DNA of 64,000 nucleotides from Streptomyces spirodelae. Lineage in GTDB: Bacteria > Actinomycetota > Actinomycetes > Streptomycetales > Streptomycetaceae. A model generated the notes under the pieces. The model did not search any database, was not told the origin of the DNA, and was given only the letters and a program-made list of their open reading frames with translations. A program made the position numbers and the translations under genes. Every line of letters begins with the position of its first letter. The first letter of the stretch is position 1. Location: the NCBI RefSeq assembly GCF_017676385.1, contig NZ_JAFFZN010000001.1:62001-126000 (forward strand). Direction: 5' to 3'. Shown one piece after another: positions 54,362-63,924 of the stretch.

Positions 54362-55684
54362 TCACACCGTCTGATGCCGTCTCGCGGTCCGGTGCCACAC
54401 GGGTAGCAGATCCTCTTCGAACACCTGGGTCCAGCTCGGGTGCCGGAGCCGCGCCGTCGCCGCTGCTCGCTCCCCCATGGCCACCCGCGCCTGTGGGTGC
54501 GCGAGCAGATCCTCCAACGCCCTGGCCCAGCCCTGAGGGGTGTCGTGCTCCACTACGATGCCGTCCCGGCCGGGCTCGGCCAGCCACTGTGTGGTGTGGG
54601 CGCCCTCCGGCAGGAGTACAGGCAGGCGGCTGGCCATCGCCTCGGCGACGACGTTGCCGACGGTCTCGGTGTGCGACGGGAAGACGAAGACATCACAACC
54701 TGCGTACACCCGGTTCAGCAGGTGCTGCGGCTGTGGCCCCAGCCGCGTCACGTCCGGACCCAGCAGTCTGGCGACGCGGTCCTCGTCCGTACCGGAGCCG
54801 ACCACGACCAGATGGACCGCACGGCCCCGTCGTCTGAGTCGATGAACCGCTTCCGCGGCGAGTACAGCACGCTTGGAGTCGTCCACCCGGCCGACGAAAA
54901 GTACCAGCGGCCGGTCCGCGGGGACGCGGTGGCGACGGACCAGTTCTCCCCTTGCCGCCGGGTCGGGCCGGAACCGCTCGTGATCGACACCTCGCCGCAG
55001 CATCGAGACCCGGTCGGGGCCGGTCACCGCGCTGATCTCCTCCAGCCCGCCCGGAGAGGCAGCCAACACCCGGTCACACATGCGCAGCAACCTCTCGTGC
55101 CGGCGCCGCGCCAGTCTCCGCACCGCATCCGGCAGGCCGCTCCCGGGGCGGTGCGCCCACCGGGACAAACCTGGCACCTTGGCGAGGGCCTGGCGGGCGT
55201 AGACGGACGCCAGCAGCGGAACATCGGAGTGCACGGAGCAGATGAGCCCCGGCCGCTGCGGCGGTGCGGTACTGCGAAAGAGGCGAACCGCCGTCGAGGA
55301 GAAGGCGAAGGCATGCGTGAGGTGCCAGATGTCGTGCCGTGGCAGCAGTCCGGCGAGACGAGGGTGGAACGGAGAAAGATCCGTGACGTCGACGCCGCTC
55401 ATCCCGGGCATGAGGGCTCTGGCGCTGAACACCGGCCGCAAGGAGATGAACCGCACCCGTGGCGAGAGCTCCTCGACGCCCTCGCGCCGTCCGAGTACGT
55501 AGACGGTCAGGTCGATGTCGTCCGAGCCGACGGCGCGACGTGCCGCCGCCTCCGCGAACCGCTCCCAGCACTTCACGTGCCCGCCCGCCGAGCCGCTCCT
55601 GAACAGTTCCACCAGGACAGCGACGGAGGGCACGTCAGGAGGTCGCAGAGCGGGACCCAACGGTGAACACCGGAGGAAGGGCAT
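54362..55684 (-). CDS. Glycosyltransferase family 4 protein
   Basis: 440 residues; the true start may be the GTG giving VPSVAVLVELFRSG (55635). GT-B fold: N-terminal GGHVKCWERFAEAA, then the donor-binding half RPLVLFVGRVDDSKRAVLAAEAVHRL, LVVVGSGTDEDRV, YAGCDVFVFPSHTETVGNVVAEAMASRLPVL (the E-x7-E region) and GWARALEDLLAHP. Resembles mannosyltransferases acting on lipids or glycans (MgtA/PimB-like). Acceptor unknown. Confidence 0.88.
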   Translation of the reverse strand: MPFLRCSPLGPALRPPDVPSVAVLVELFRSGSAGGHVKCWERFAEAAARRAVGSDDIDLTVYVLGRREGVEELSPRVRFISLRPVFSARALMPGMSGVDVTDLSPFHPRLAGLLPRHDIWHLTHAFAFSSTAVRLFRSTAPPQRPGLICSVHSDVPLLASVYARQALAKVPGLSRWAHRPGSGLPDAVRRLARRRHERLLRMCDRVLAASPGGLEEISAVTGPDRVSMLRRGVDHERFRPDPAARGELVRRHRVPADRPLVLFVGRVDDSKRAVLAAEAVHRLRRRGRAVHLVVVGSGTDEDRVARLLGPDVTRLGPQPQHLLNRVYAGCDVFVFPSHTETVGNVVAEAMASRLPVLLPEGAHTTQWLAEPGRDGIVVEHDTPQGWARALEDLLAHPQARVAMGERAAATARLRHPSWTQVFEEDLLPVWHRTARRHQTV

Positions 55685-55753
55685 GGGCCAGGGGTACCCG
55701 ACTCGGGCCTGTCGTACCCGGGAGTCGATGCATCTGTGCGAGGCGCCAGCGGC

Positions 55754-56677
55754 TCACCGCTGCCGGCCTGCGCTCCGGGCCTCCTCCGACGGGGAGGACG
55801 CTCGTCGTTGCGCCGCCTGCTGCTCGTGCAATGCTGCCACCACTTCAGAGGTGTCCAGGGACACGATGCCGACAACGGTGGCAGCCACCCCCAACAAGGT
55901 GAGCGCGGTCACCGGCCAGCCGATGTCGAGTGTTTCGCCGAACAGAGTCGCGCCGACCACCACGGCGACAAGTGGTTCGGCCGTATCGATCACCGTAACC
56001 GTGGCAGCCAGTGGACCTTCCTGGAACGCGCTCTGGATGAGCAGCAGTCCCGCGATGCTGGCGACGACAAGCAGGTAGGTCTGCCAGGCTGAGAAAACCG
56101 GGCCGAGCCCCTGCTCCATACGGGCGACAGTGGCGGCGAGCAACACCGACTGAAACCCCATCACCGCACCGCCCGCCAGCGCCATGAAGGACGCACGCCA
56201 GGCCCGGAACACGAACCGACGGGCCAGCAGAGCACCGGCCACCGTGGCAGCGACCGCGCCGAGGGCCATCGCCCACCGGCCGAGGTCGGCCACCGCCGGA
56301 TCACCGCCGTGCGGGCGAGCGGTGACCAGGGCCGTCGCCAGGCCCGCCGTCACAGCGAGGGTGCCGAACCACTCCCTGGCCCCCAGTCGTGCCCGGAACA
56401 GGCGTGCCGACAGCGGGACGGCGAACACCAGTTCACAGACGATCAGCGGCTGTACGAGACTGAGCGGCCCGAAAGCCAGTGCCAGGGACTGGAAGCCGTA
56501 GGCCAGGACAGCGAGTCCGATACCGCACAGCCACATGGGCCGACGCACCAGATGCCACAACAGTTGCCATGACATCCACTCCCGGTCCGGCCGTACGCCG
56601 GCCGCACGCTGCTGGAGCACACCGGCCACCGCGAAGCAGGCACCCGCAGCGAGCGCGACGACAACGGCGACGAACAT
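55754..56677 (-). CDS. EamA/DMT-superfamily transporter
   Basis: 307 residues with about nine to ten membrane segments in two EamA repeats (LVQPLIVCELVFAVPLSARLF and VIDTAEPLVAVVVGATLFGETL are the matching ends of each half). Polar Ser/Glu/Arg tail. Putative metabolite exporter; substrate unknown. Confidence 0.85.
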   Translation of the reverse strand: MFVAVVVALAAGACFAVAGVLQQRAAGVRPDREWMSWQLLWHLVRRPMWLCGIGLAVLAYGFQSLALAFGPLSLVQPLIVCELVFAVPLSARLFRARLGAREWFGTLAVTAGLATALVTARPHGGDPAVADLGRWAMALGAVAATVAGALLARRFVFRAWRASFMALAGGAVMGFQSVLLAATVARMEQGLGPVFSAWQTYLLVVASIAGLLLIQSAFQEGPLAATVTVIDTAEPLVAVVVGATLFGETLDIGWPVTALTLLGVAATVVGIVSLDTSEVVAALHEQQAAQRRASSPSEEARSAGRQR

Positions 56678-57101
56678 GCGGTACCTGGACTTCCGCGCCC
56701 CTTTTCGGCATGGGCAGAGCGTTCTGCGACTTCGGGTCGGGCGCCCGGCTGACCTGGTGCGGCGACCGTGAGCAGTCTATCGGCGGAGTCGCATTGGAGC
56801 GGGAGGCACAGCGCAACGTAGCGAGATCAGCGGACGCCCACCTCGCCATCGGTCGCAGCGAACTGGCCCAGGACATCGAAGAGACAGAGGCGGCGGTGCG
56901 CCCCTGGGGCCCACACAGTGAATACGCGAGGCGAGACGTGTCGTCTTGCCAAGTCCCCGGCTCTGCCGTACCTTCGTACCCATGGGTTCCCTGTGAGTCA
57001 GCTGGCGCCGACCGCGTAGAGCACTGCTCCGCCGTCGTCGCGCCCCGCCGTGCAGTCATCCGCCTCATTCCGGCCTGCCCCGGGCCAGGAGGGACCGACC
57101 C
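56678..57101. other. Intergenic between EamA and ABC-F genes, contains a 4-codon mini-ORF
   Basis: 424 bp between divergent genes. An open frame through it lacks a ribosome site. A mini-ORF ATG-GGT-TCC-CTG-TGA (56982-56996) 105 bp before the ABC-F gene might be a leader, since ABC-F resistance genes are commonly attenuated. A CCAGGAGGG ribosome site precedes the ABC-F start. Confidence 0.35.
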
Positions 57102-58706
57102 ATGCGCACCTCACAGCTCACCCTTCGCGGCGTCACCAAGCGCTACACCGGCCGCACCGTCCTCGAACAGGTCTCCTTTGCCCTCAAGCCAGGCGAGAAG
57201 GCCGGGCTCATCGGCGACAACGGCTCCGGCAAGTCCACGCTCCTCAAGCTCATCGCGGGCCAGGAGCGCCCGGACGACGGCGAGTTGACCGTGACCGCCG
57301 CCGGCGGCATCGGCTACCTGCCGCAGATCCTCCCGCTCCCACCGACCGCCACCGTTCAAGAGGCCATCGACCTGTCGCTCGCGGACCTTCGCGCGCTGGA
57401 GGCGGAGCTGTGCCGGGTCGAGCAGACACTGGGCGACGGGGGTGACCTCGACACGTACGCCGCCCTCCTCGAGCGCTACGAGGTCCGGGGCGGCTACGGC
57501 GCGGACCACCGTGTGGACACGGCGCTGTACCACCTCGGCCTGCCCGCGCTGCCCCGCGATCGCCGCCTCGGCACGCTCTCCGGCGGCGAGCGCTCCCGCC
57601 TCTCCCTGGCCGCGGTCCTGGCAGGCCGCCCGGAACTGCTGCTGCTCGACGAGCCGACGAACGACCTGGACGACGAGGCCGTCGCCTGGCTGGAGGAGCA
57701 ACTGCGGGCCCACCGCGGGACGGTGCTCGCCGTCACGCACGACCGCGTCTTCCTCCAGCGTCTGACCACCACGATCCTGGAGGCCGACGCGGGAAGGATC
57801 ACACGCTACGGAGACGGCTACGCCGGGTACCGGGCCGCCAAGGCCGCCGACCGTCGCCGTCGACTGCGGGAGTACGAGGAGTGGCGCGCGGAGTTGGCCC
57901 GTAACGAGCGGCTGGCAGCGAGCGGCGCCGCCCGCCTCGATGGCATTCCGCGCAAGATGCCGCTGGCCAACTTCGGCCACGGCGGCTTCCGTGCGCGCGG
58001 CCGCGCGCACGGCGCGATGGTCCGCGTCCGCAACGCCCGCGAGCGCGTCGAGCGCCTCACGGCGAACCCGGTGACTCCGCCTGCCGACCCGCTGGCCTTC
58101 ACAGCCCGCATCCGCACTGCGGCCGAGTCCGGCGAAGCCATCGAGCTCACCGGGGTACGGGTAGGGGGCCGGCTCCGGCTGGACTCGCTCGTCCTCGGCC
58201 CAACCGACCGGCTGCTGGTGACCGGCCCGAACGGCGCGGGCAAGACCACCCTGATCCGGCTGCTGGCCGGTGAGCTGCGGCCGGACGAGGGCTCGGTACG
58301 CGTGCCGGGCACGGTCGGCCATCTGCGCCAGGGTGAGACGCGGTGGCCGCCGAGGCTGACGGTGGCGGATGCCTTCGCGCTGGGCCGGCCCGGCTCCGCC
58401 GACGACCACGCCGAAGCCCTGCTCCGTCTCGGTCTCTTCCGCCCGGCGGAACTGCGCCTGTGCGTCGGTGACCTCTCGTACGGCCAACGCCGACGCATCG
58501 ACCTCGCCCGCCTGGTCTCGGACCCCGCCGACCTGCTCCTCCTGGACGAGCCGACGAACCATGTCTCCCCCGCCCTGGTCGAGGAACTGGAGGAGGCCCT
58601 GGCCGGGTACCCGGGGGCGGTGGTACTGGTTACGCACGACCGGGCGCTGCGGGGGCGGTTCGAGGGGAAGCGGCTCGCGCTGGAGGCGGGTGCGGTCATG
58701 GTGTGA
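57102..58706 (+). CDS. ABC-F ATPase, ribosome-protection type
   Basis: 534 residues, two ATPase modules and no membrane segment. Walker A GDNGSGKST (about 38-46) and GPNGAGKTT (about 377-385); signatures LSGGERSR and LSYGQRRR; Walker [14 protein letters not shown] and [10 protein letters not shown]. The linker (about 240-320) is Arg-rich (AADRRRRLREYEEWRAELARNERLAASGAARLDG) as in the P-site tRNA-interaction motif of antibiotic-resistance ABC-Fs. Probably protects ribosomes from a drug; identity of the drug is open. Confidence 0.9.
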   Translation: MRTSQLTLRGVTKRYTGRTVLEQVSFALKPGEKAGLIGDNGSGKSTLLKLIAGQERPDDGELTVTAAGGIGYLPQILPLPPTATVQEAIDLSLADLRALEAELCRVEQTLGDGGDLDTYAALLERYEVRGGYGADHRVDTALYHLGLPALPRDRRLGTLSGGERSRLSLAAVLAGRPELLLLDEPTNDLDDEAVAWLEEQLRAHRGTVLAVTHDRVFLQRLTTTILEADAGRITRYGDGYAGYRAAKAADRRRRLREYEEWRAELARNERLAASGAARLDGIPRKMPLANFGHGGFRARGRAHGAMVRVRNARERVERLTANPVTPPADPLAFTARIRTAAESGEAIELTGVRVGGRLRLDSLVLGPTDRLLVTGPNGAGKTTLIRLLAGELRPDEGSVRVPGTVGHLRQGETRWPPRLTVADAFALGRPGSADDHAEALLRLGLFRPAELRLCVGDLSYGQRRRIDLARLVSDPADLLLLDEPTNHVSPALVEELEEALAGYPGAVVLVTHDRALRGRFEGKRLALEAGAVMV

Positions 58707-58797
58707 GGGTGCCGACGGCTGCGGTTCGTCCGCCCCGGGGCGTCGGGGCATCAGGGTTAGGATTCGTACCCCCAGGTGCGAAGAAGGGCGGGAGAGG

Positions 58798-59469
58798 GTG
58801 GGCGACGACCCCGAGCGGGAACTGGCCGACGTCCAGCGCGAGCACTGGCAGCACACCTACGACGCCCACCCGGACATGTACGGGCAGCAGCCCAGCGCAC
58901 CCGCTCGCCACGCGTGCGCCGCCTTCCGGGCAGCCGGGGCTGAGCACATCCTCGAGCTCGGTGCCGGGCACGGCCGCGACACCCTGCTCTTCGCCCGCGA
59001 AGGCTTCACCGTCCAGGCCACCGACTTCTCCGGCACCGGCCTGGAACAGCTCCAGCAGGCCGCCCGCGACCAGGGGATCGCCGACCGGGTGACCACCGTG
59101 GTGCACGACGTGCGGGAGCCGCTGCCGCTCCCGGACGCGTCGGTCGATGGCGTCTTCGCGCACATGCTGCTGTGCATGGCGCTGTCGACCGGGGAGATCC
59201 ATGCAGTGGTCGATGAGGTCCGCCGCGTGCTACGGCCCGGAGGCACCTTCGTGTACACCGTCCGGCACACCGGTGACGCCCACTACGGCACCGGCACGGC
59301 ACACGGCGACGACATCTACGAGCACGGCGGCTTCGCGGTGCACTTCTTCCCTCGCCGCTTGGTCGACGCCCTCGCCGAAAGCTGGACCCTCCACGAAGTC
59401 CACGCCTTCGAGGAGGGCGAACTGCCCCGCCGTCTGTGGCGTATCACCCAGACGCGCCCCGCTGAGTAA
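58798..59469 (+). CDS. Class I SAM-dependent methyltransferase
   Basis: 223 residues from GTG 58798. ILELGAGHGRDTLLFAREGFTVQATDFSGTGLEQL, then VHDVREPLPLPDASVDGVFAHMLLCMAL and RRVLRPGGTFVYTVRHTGDAHYGTG. The C-terminal GGFAVHFFPRRLVDALAESW resembles tellurite/thiol methyltransferase-like (TehB-type) proteins. 92 bp downstream of the ABC-F gene and in the same direction. Confidence 0.88.
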   Translation: MGDDPERELADVQREHWQHTYDAHPDMYGQQPSAPARHACAAFRAAGAEHILELGAGHGRDTLLFAREGFTVQATDFSGTGLEQLQQAARDQGIADRVTTVVHDVREPLPLPDASVDGVFAHMLLCMALSTGEIHAVVDEVRRVLRPGGTFVYTVRHTGDAHYGTGTAHGDDIYEHGGFAVHFFPRRLVDALAESWTLHEVHAFEEGELPRRLWRITQTRPAE

Positions 59470-59587
59470 TACCCGTCACCGACGTGCTGCGGGCCGCCCA
59501 CTGGCGCAGCAGCGCGCGACTCGCCGCTGCCTTTCCCACGCCCGGGCGTCGAAGCCCCTGTGGACGGCAGGCGGGACGGCGGCTTCA

Positions 59588-60712
59588 TCAGTTGTTCCAA
59601 GGGGGTGTGGGGCTGGGGCGGGTGCGCGGCACCGGGGTGGTCGAGGGGCTGGACGGCGGGGCGGGCGGGCCGGGAGGCCGTACCGGGGTCGCGGGCTCGG
59701 GGTCCACTTTCCAGGGGTCCTTGGGCAGAGCGGCGTCGAGGAATGCCTGATTGCGCTGGGACCAGAGGGCCATCGGGTTCTGCGGGTCGAGCTTGCCCCA
59801 GTCGTTGCTCGCTCTTCTCCTGGCCAGCGCCGCTTCCCACTGTTCCAGGTCGCTCCCCTGGTACAGCTGGGTGAGCATCGGCACGTCGTAGCGGATGTTG
59901 TAGTGACCTTTCGCCTTGTCATCGGTCACCTTGGAGTAGGCGCCCATGATCGCGGCGATGTACCGGATCGATCCCTCGTCGCTCTTGAGTATCTTCTCGC
60001 GCTCCCACACGGCTCTGCGGGGCAGATAGCCCCGGTTCTCGATCTGGTTGACGAGCGGGAAGTCGACATGGACCTTGCCGGGTCCGAACGACGCGTTCTT
60101 CACCTCGGTGCCGACGCCGGTCCCTGCGAGCATGCCGGTGGGGATCCCCTTCACGTTCTCCATCGCCTCCCAGGCGATCGCGGCGGCAATCGCCTGAGGG
60201 GAGATGTTCCACTTCCGGGCTTCCGCGATGATGCTCTCGCGGTGTGCGGCGATCCAGCTGAGGACCGCGTCCTCCTTGGGCGAGAACGGAGTGCCGTCGG
60301 GGCGCAGGCGGCCCGCGCGTGGCAGCAGGTTGGCGTCCCACAGCTCGATGGACAGTTCCACCGGATCGGTGGGGGGCGGCTGACCCGGCACCGGAGTGGG
60401 AACGGCATCCTCGGGCAGCTTCCAGAAGGTGCCCTCTACCGTGCACAACTGGGCGCCGTCCCCGGTCTTCTGCATGTGGTGCACCCGGGTCTGGCGCGTC
60501 TGCAACTCCGTCGTCTGGGTACGCACGCGCTGGGCGAGGGTGCGAACGCGGGGGGCGGGTGAGGTGTCGACGCGCATCCTGTTCAGCTCTTCCCACAGAT
60601 CCCCGGCGAGCTGTTCGAGCAAGAACGCGGCGCGCGCGTGCCGGCTCACCAGAGTGTCGAAGGCCGGCATCTTGGCACCGGAGAAGTTCGGATTCCCCAC
60701 CGGATGGGTCAT
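59588..60712 (-). CDS. Hypothetical protein, likely cargo or partner of the WXG100-like protein
   Basis: 374 residues, ATG overlapping the stop of the WXG100-like gene. No signal peptide. Predicted helical N-terminus (AFLLEQLAGDLWEELNRMRVDTS), then SWIAAHRESIIAEARKWNISPQAIAAAIAWEAMENVKG, which resembles helices of transglycosylase/peptidase-associated proteins, and a Pro-rich low-complexity C-terminus (PVRPPGPPAPPSSPSTTPVPRTRPSPTPP). The two-gene unit with a WXG100-like protein suggests type VII (ESX) secretion cargo. I cannot name a catalytic domain. Confidence 0.6.
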   Translation of the reverse strand: MTHPVGNPNFSGAKMPAFDTLVSRHARAAFLLEQLAGDLWEELNRMRVDTSPAPRVRTLAQRVRTQTTELQTRQTRVHHMQKTGDGAQLCTVEGTFWKLPEDAVPTPVPGQPPPTDPVELSIELWDANLLPRAGRLRPDGTPFSPKEDAVLSWIAAHRESIIAEARKWNISPQAIAAAIAWEAMENVKGIPTGMLAGTGVGTEVKNASFGPGKVHVDFPLVNQIENRGYLPRRAVWEREKILKSDEGSIRYIAAIMGAYSKVTDDKAKGHYNIRYDVPMLTQLYQGSDLEQWEAALARRRASNDWGKLDPQNPMALWSQRNQAFLDAALPKDPWKVDPEPATPVRPPGPPAPPSSPSTTPVPRTRPSPTPPWNN

Positions 60713-60951
60713 GGCTTCCCCGGCATCGCCGCGAGCTTCTCCTGGGCGTCCCTGACCGCCTTGGCGAGCTGGGTCTGCAACTCGCGCTGGTCGGCCCGTA
60801 CGGCGTCATGGAACCGCCGCGCGACCGGGCCGACCCAGGCTTCGTCGTCCATGGCACTGACGGAAGCGTCCAACGCGTGCCAGCAGTCGTCCGAAAGACG
60901 CTGAATGCGCCGCACGGTGCGCTGTGCCTCTTCATAGGCGCTGTCGGTCAT
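60709..60951 (-). CDS. Small WXG100-like protein
   Basis: 80 residues, two helices with a central W39-V-G41 (WxG) turn: TVRRIQRLSDDCWHALDAS before, RRFHDAVRADQRELQTQLAKAVRDAQEKL after. Size and layout match ESAT-6/WXG100-like chaperone or adaptor proteins. Stop overlaps the start of the 374-aa gene (ATGA), a typical adaptor-cargo arrangement. No ESX core genes are in the window. Confidence 0.65.
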   Translation of the reverse strand: MTDSAYEEAQRTVRRIQRLSDDCWHALDASVSAMDDEAWVGPVARRFHDAVRADQRELQTQLAKAVRDAQEKLAAMPGKP

Positions 60952-61262
60952 CTGTCCCCTCCCTGCACGAAAAGCTACGGCCGACGCGACCGGCCGTCGT
61001 CACCCACCGGTTCGAACCCGCCCTCAACTTCCGCGGTATGCGCTCCGCCGGGAGCGGTATGCGCGCCGTATACGCTCCCGGCCCGGGAGCGGTATGCGCG
61101 CCGCCCGGAAGGGTCGGTTGGGCCACGAAGGCGGTACGCCCCACGCGGCGAAGCACCGGCGGCGACCTGCCCGGCCGAGGGCCATGCCTCGCGCCGCCCC
61201 CGTTCGGGCAGGTCGTACGCTCGCTCTACGACGTGAGACGTCACGGTGAGGGGGGAGGGCCA
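60952..61262. repeat. Intergenic region with duplicated 21-bp motif
   Basis: CCGGGAGCGGTATGCGCGCC(G) occurs at 61048-61068 and again at 61083-61103, 35 bp apart, with a degenerate third copy (CGCGGTATGCGCTCCG) at 61032-61047. It lies between divergent genes. Possible repeated operator; otherwise no content seen. Confidence 0.7.
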
Positions 61263-62237
61263 GTGAAGGTAGTGCTGCCGGGAGGGACCGGTCAGGTGGG
61301 CGGCGTGCTGCGCCGAGCGCTGACCGCGGCGGGCCACGAGGTCGTGGTCCTGACCAGACGCCCGGTGCGGGACTGCGAAGTCCGGTGGGACGGCCGGACG
61401 CTGGGCCCATGGGCGGAGGCCGTCGACGGCAGTGACGTCGTGATCAATCTTGCGGGCCGCAGCGTCAGCTGCCGCTACACAGACGAGAACCTCCGCGCCA
61501 TGATGGACTCGCGCGTGGACTCCGCACGGGTCGTGGGCGAGGCGATCGCCGCCGCCCGCAAACCGCCCGCCGTCTGGCTCCAGATGAGCACCGCCACTGT
61601 GTACGCCCACCGCTTCGACGCGCCGAACGACGAAGCCACCGGGGTGATCGGCGGAGACGAGTCCGGCGTCCCCGGCTACTGGGCCTACAGCGTCCAGATC
61701 GCGCGGAACTGGGAGCGGGAACAGGAGCGGGCCGTGACGCCGCACACGCGCAAGGTGGCCTTGCGGGCGGCGATGGTGATGAGCCCGGACCGCGGCGGCG
61801 TCTTCGACTACCTGCTGTGGCTGACGCGGCTCGGCCTCGGCGGACCGGTCGCGGGCGGCGCGCAGTACGTGTCCTGGATACACGACCGTGACCTCGTCCG
61901 CGCCGTGGAGTTCCTGATCGCCCGGGACGACATCACCGGGCCGGTCAACCTCGCGGCTCCCGACCCGCTGCCGCAGCGGGAGTTCATGCGCGCGCTGCGC
62001 GGCGCCTGGGGCATGCCGGTCGGCCTGCCCGCCACGCGATGGATGGCCGAGATCGGTGCCTTCGTTCTCCGCACCGACACCGAACTCCTCCTCAAGAGCC
62101 GACGCGTAGTGCCCGGACGGCTGACCGACGCCGGGTTCACCTTCGACCACGGCGCCTGGCCGGACGCGGCAGCCGACCTCGTACGGCGAACGCGCCGCGA
62201 GCGGTCCCGCTCACGACGCACGGCAGCGCGTCCCTGA
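61263..62237 (+). CDS. TIGR01777-family NAD-dependent epimerase/SulA-like protein
   Basis: 324 residues from GTG 61263 (GGAGGGCC upstream). Extended SDR: VKVVLPGGTGQVGGVLRRAL (NAD(P) loop), SDVVINLAGRSVSCRYTDENLRAMMDSRVDSARVVGEAI, STATVYAH, and the C-terminal DUF1731-like RVVPGRLTDAGFTFDHGAWPDAAADL. Family is common (YfcH/TIGR01777) but its reaction is not established. Confidence 0.9.
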   Translation: MKVVLPGGTGQVGGVLRRALTAAGHEVVVLTRRPVRDCEVRWDGRTLGPWAEAVDGSDVVINLAGRSVSCRYTDENLRAMMDSRVDSARVVGEAIAAARKPPAVWLQMSTATVYAHRFDAPNDEATGVIGGDESGVPGYWAYSVQIARNWEREQERAVTPHTRKVALRAAMVMSPDRGGVFDYLLWLTRLGLGGPVAGGAQYVSWIHDRDLVRAVEFLIARDDITGPVNLAAPDPLPQREFMRALRGAWGMPVGLPATRWMAEIGAFVLRTDTELLLKSRRVVPGRLTDAGFTFDHGAWPDAAADLVRRTRRERSRSRRTAARP

Positions 62238-62302
62238 CGACACCTGAGCCCGCCCCGAGCCGTGGTGCGGCAGCAGCGTGGCCCCCGTCCCCCGGCAGCC
62301 GG

Positions 62303-62334
62303 CCCGGTCGGTGAGCGGGCACTCACCGACCGGG
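62303..62334. terminator. Bidirectional terminator
   Basis: 13-bp perfect stem CCCGGTCGGTGAG / CTCACCGACCGGG with a 6-nt loop, between convergent epimerase and carboxylesterase genes. Confidence 0.85.
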
Positions 62335-62386
62335 GCCCGACCTTCCGGCTCGCTGAACGGGCTGCACTCGGAACGGCGCCGGAGGG

Positions 62387-63883
62387 TCAGCGCCAGGCCT
62401 GTCGTTCCTCACTGCGGGGGTCGTCGACCTGCGTCCACTCGGCGCCGATCCGCATCGTGGCGCGGCGCTCCTCGTCGTACGGGTCCCAGCCGGGGTTGCC
62501 GGTGCTTGCGAACCTGACCCATGTCTGGTGCATCCGGGCGGCGAGATCGGCGGGGGGCTTGTCAGGGCCGAGCAGGGCGTCGATTCCGTGCAGCCGTGGA
62601 AGGTGGGCCACGTCGAAGACGAAGGGCAGCTCGACCGCGTGGGTGGCGCCGAGCTCTCCCTCGAGGGCGTGGGAGCGCCAGGCGAACTCGTAGGCGTAGG
62701 TGGCGGATCCAACGTGGGAGGCATGCGCGCCGGCCAAGGCCCAGCTGCCGGCGCCGAACAGCGCGTCGCCCATGATGGCGGAGCGCAGCTCGCCGAACGA
62801 CGCCTCGGGGCGTGCCTTCCGGTACGTCTCGACAAGTCGCACCGGGTCCGAGTGTGAGCGCGCAGCCGCGTCCTCGACGTCAGCCGTGGTCGACGTGGCG
62901 TACTTGCCCACCGGGACCAGATAGAGGTTGCCCTCTTCGGTGTTGGTCCCGATGAGCAGGTCGACGTCGCCGCTGAGGCCGACGGCGACGGATTCGGCGG
63001 GCTGCGTCTCCAGCACCAGGCTGAAAGGGCTGAGTCCGATCAACGGGTCGTGGTGCGTCTCGGTCCGCAGGTCGATACCCGCGAGCCGGAGGGCGGCCTC
63101 GACCAGACGGTCGTCGGAGAGCTCCGCGAAAGCGTCGGCCCGGGGCTCGATGCCGAGGACCTCCGCTGCTGCCCTGGTGACGCGGGCGGCCTGCTCGGCG
63201 GTGAACGCTCCCGTGCCGCTGCCGCTCTGGACGATCGCCCGCCGGAAGAGGCCGGCGGCTTCCGGGGTGGCGAGGACGCCGCCGACGATGGTCGCCCCGG
63301 CCGACTGGCCGAAGAGGGTGACGTTGTGCGGGTCACCGCCGAAGGCGGCGATGTTCTCCCGCACCCATCGCAGCGCGGCGACAACGTCGAGCAGCCCGCG
63401 GTTGGCGGGCACGCCGGGGAGGTCGAGGAACCCCGCGATGCCGAGCCGGTAGTTGAGGGTGACGAGGACGACACCGTCGCGGGCGAAGGCGGAACCGTCG
63501 TACAGCTCGGACCGCGTCGAACCGGCGACGAATCCGCCGCCGTGGACGAACACCATGACCGGCAGGCCGCCGCCCGCGGCCGCGCCGGCGGGCGTCCAGA
63601 CGTTCACGGTGAGGTAGTCCTCGCCACGGCTCCAACCGGTACCGAAGTACGGGGACATGTCGATGCTGCCGAGCTTGCGCTCGGACTGCGGTGCGTTGGG
63701 ACCCGGTGCGGTGGCGTCCCGTATGCCGTCCCACCGCTCGTGCGGCTGGGGCAGCGCGAATCGGCCGGCGCCGCGGGGCGGGGCGGCGTAAGGGATGTTG
63801 CGGAAGACGGCTGTGTCGCCCTGACGCAGTCCGCGGACGGCTCCCTGCTCCGTGGTCACGACGGGTCGGGGTCGGTTGCTCAT
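62387..63883 (-). CDS. Type B carboxylesterase/para-nitrobenzyl esterase
   Basis: 498 residues from ATG 63883. Landmarks: VRGLRQGDTAVFRNIPYAAPPRGAGRF, VMVFVHGGGFVAGS (oxyanion), nucleophile elbow FGQSAGATIVGG, and the acid/His positions near ATPLT-like GTNTEEGNLY and THAVELPFVF. No signal peptide, so cytoplasmic. Acts on esters; physiological substrate unknown. Confidence 0.92.
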   Translation of the reverse strand: MSNRPRPVVTTEQGAVRGLRQGDTAVFRNIPYAAPPRGAGRFALPQPHERWDGIRDATAPGPNAPQSERKLGSIDMSPYFGTGWSRGEDYLTVNVWTPAGAAAGGGLPVMVFVHGGGFVAGSTRSELYDGSAFARDGVVLVTLNYRLGIAGFLDLPGVPANRGLLDVVAALRWVRENIAAFGGDPHNVTLFGQSAGATIVGGVLATPEAAGLFRRAIVQSGSGTGAFTAEQAARVTRAAAEVLGIEPRADAFAELSDDRLVEAALRLAGIDLRTETHHDPLIGLSPFSLVLETQPAESVAVGLSGDVDLLIGTNTEEGNLYLVPVGKYATSTTADVEDAAARSHSDPVRLVETYRKARPEASFGELRSAIMGDALFGAGSWALAGAHASHVGSATYAYEFAWRSHALEGELGATHAVELPFVFDVAHLPRLHGIDALLGPDKPPADLAARMHQTWVRFASTGNPGWDPYDEERRATMRIGAEWTQVDDPRSEERQAWR

Positions 63884-63924
63884 ATCTCGTGTCTCTCCGT
63901 GGAACTCGGCTTTCCCGGTCGGAC

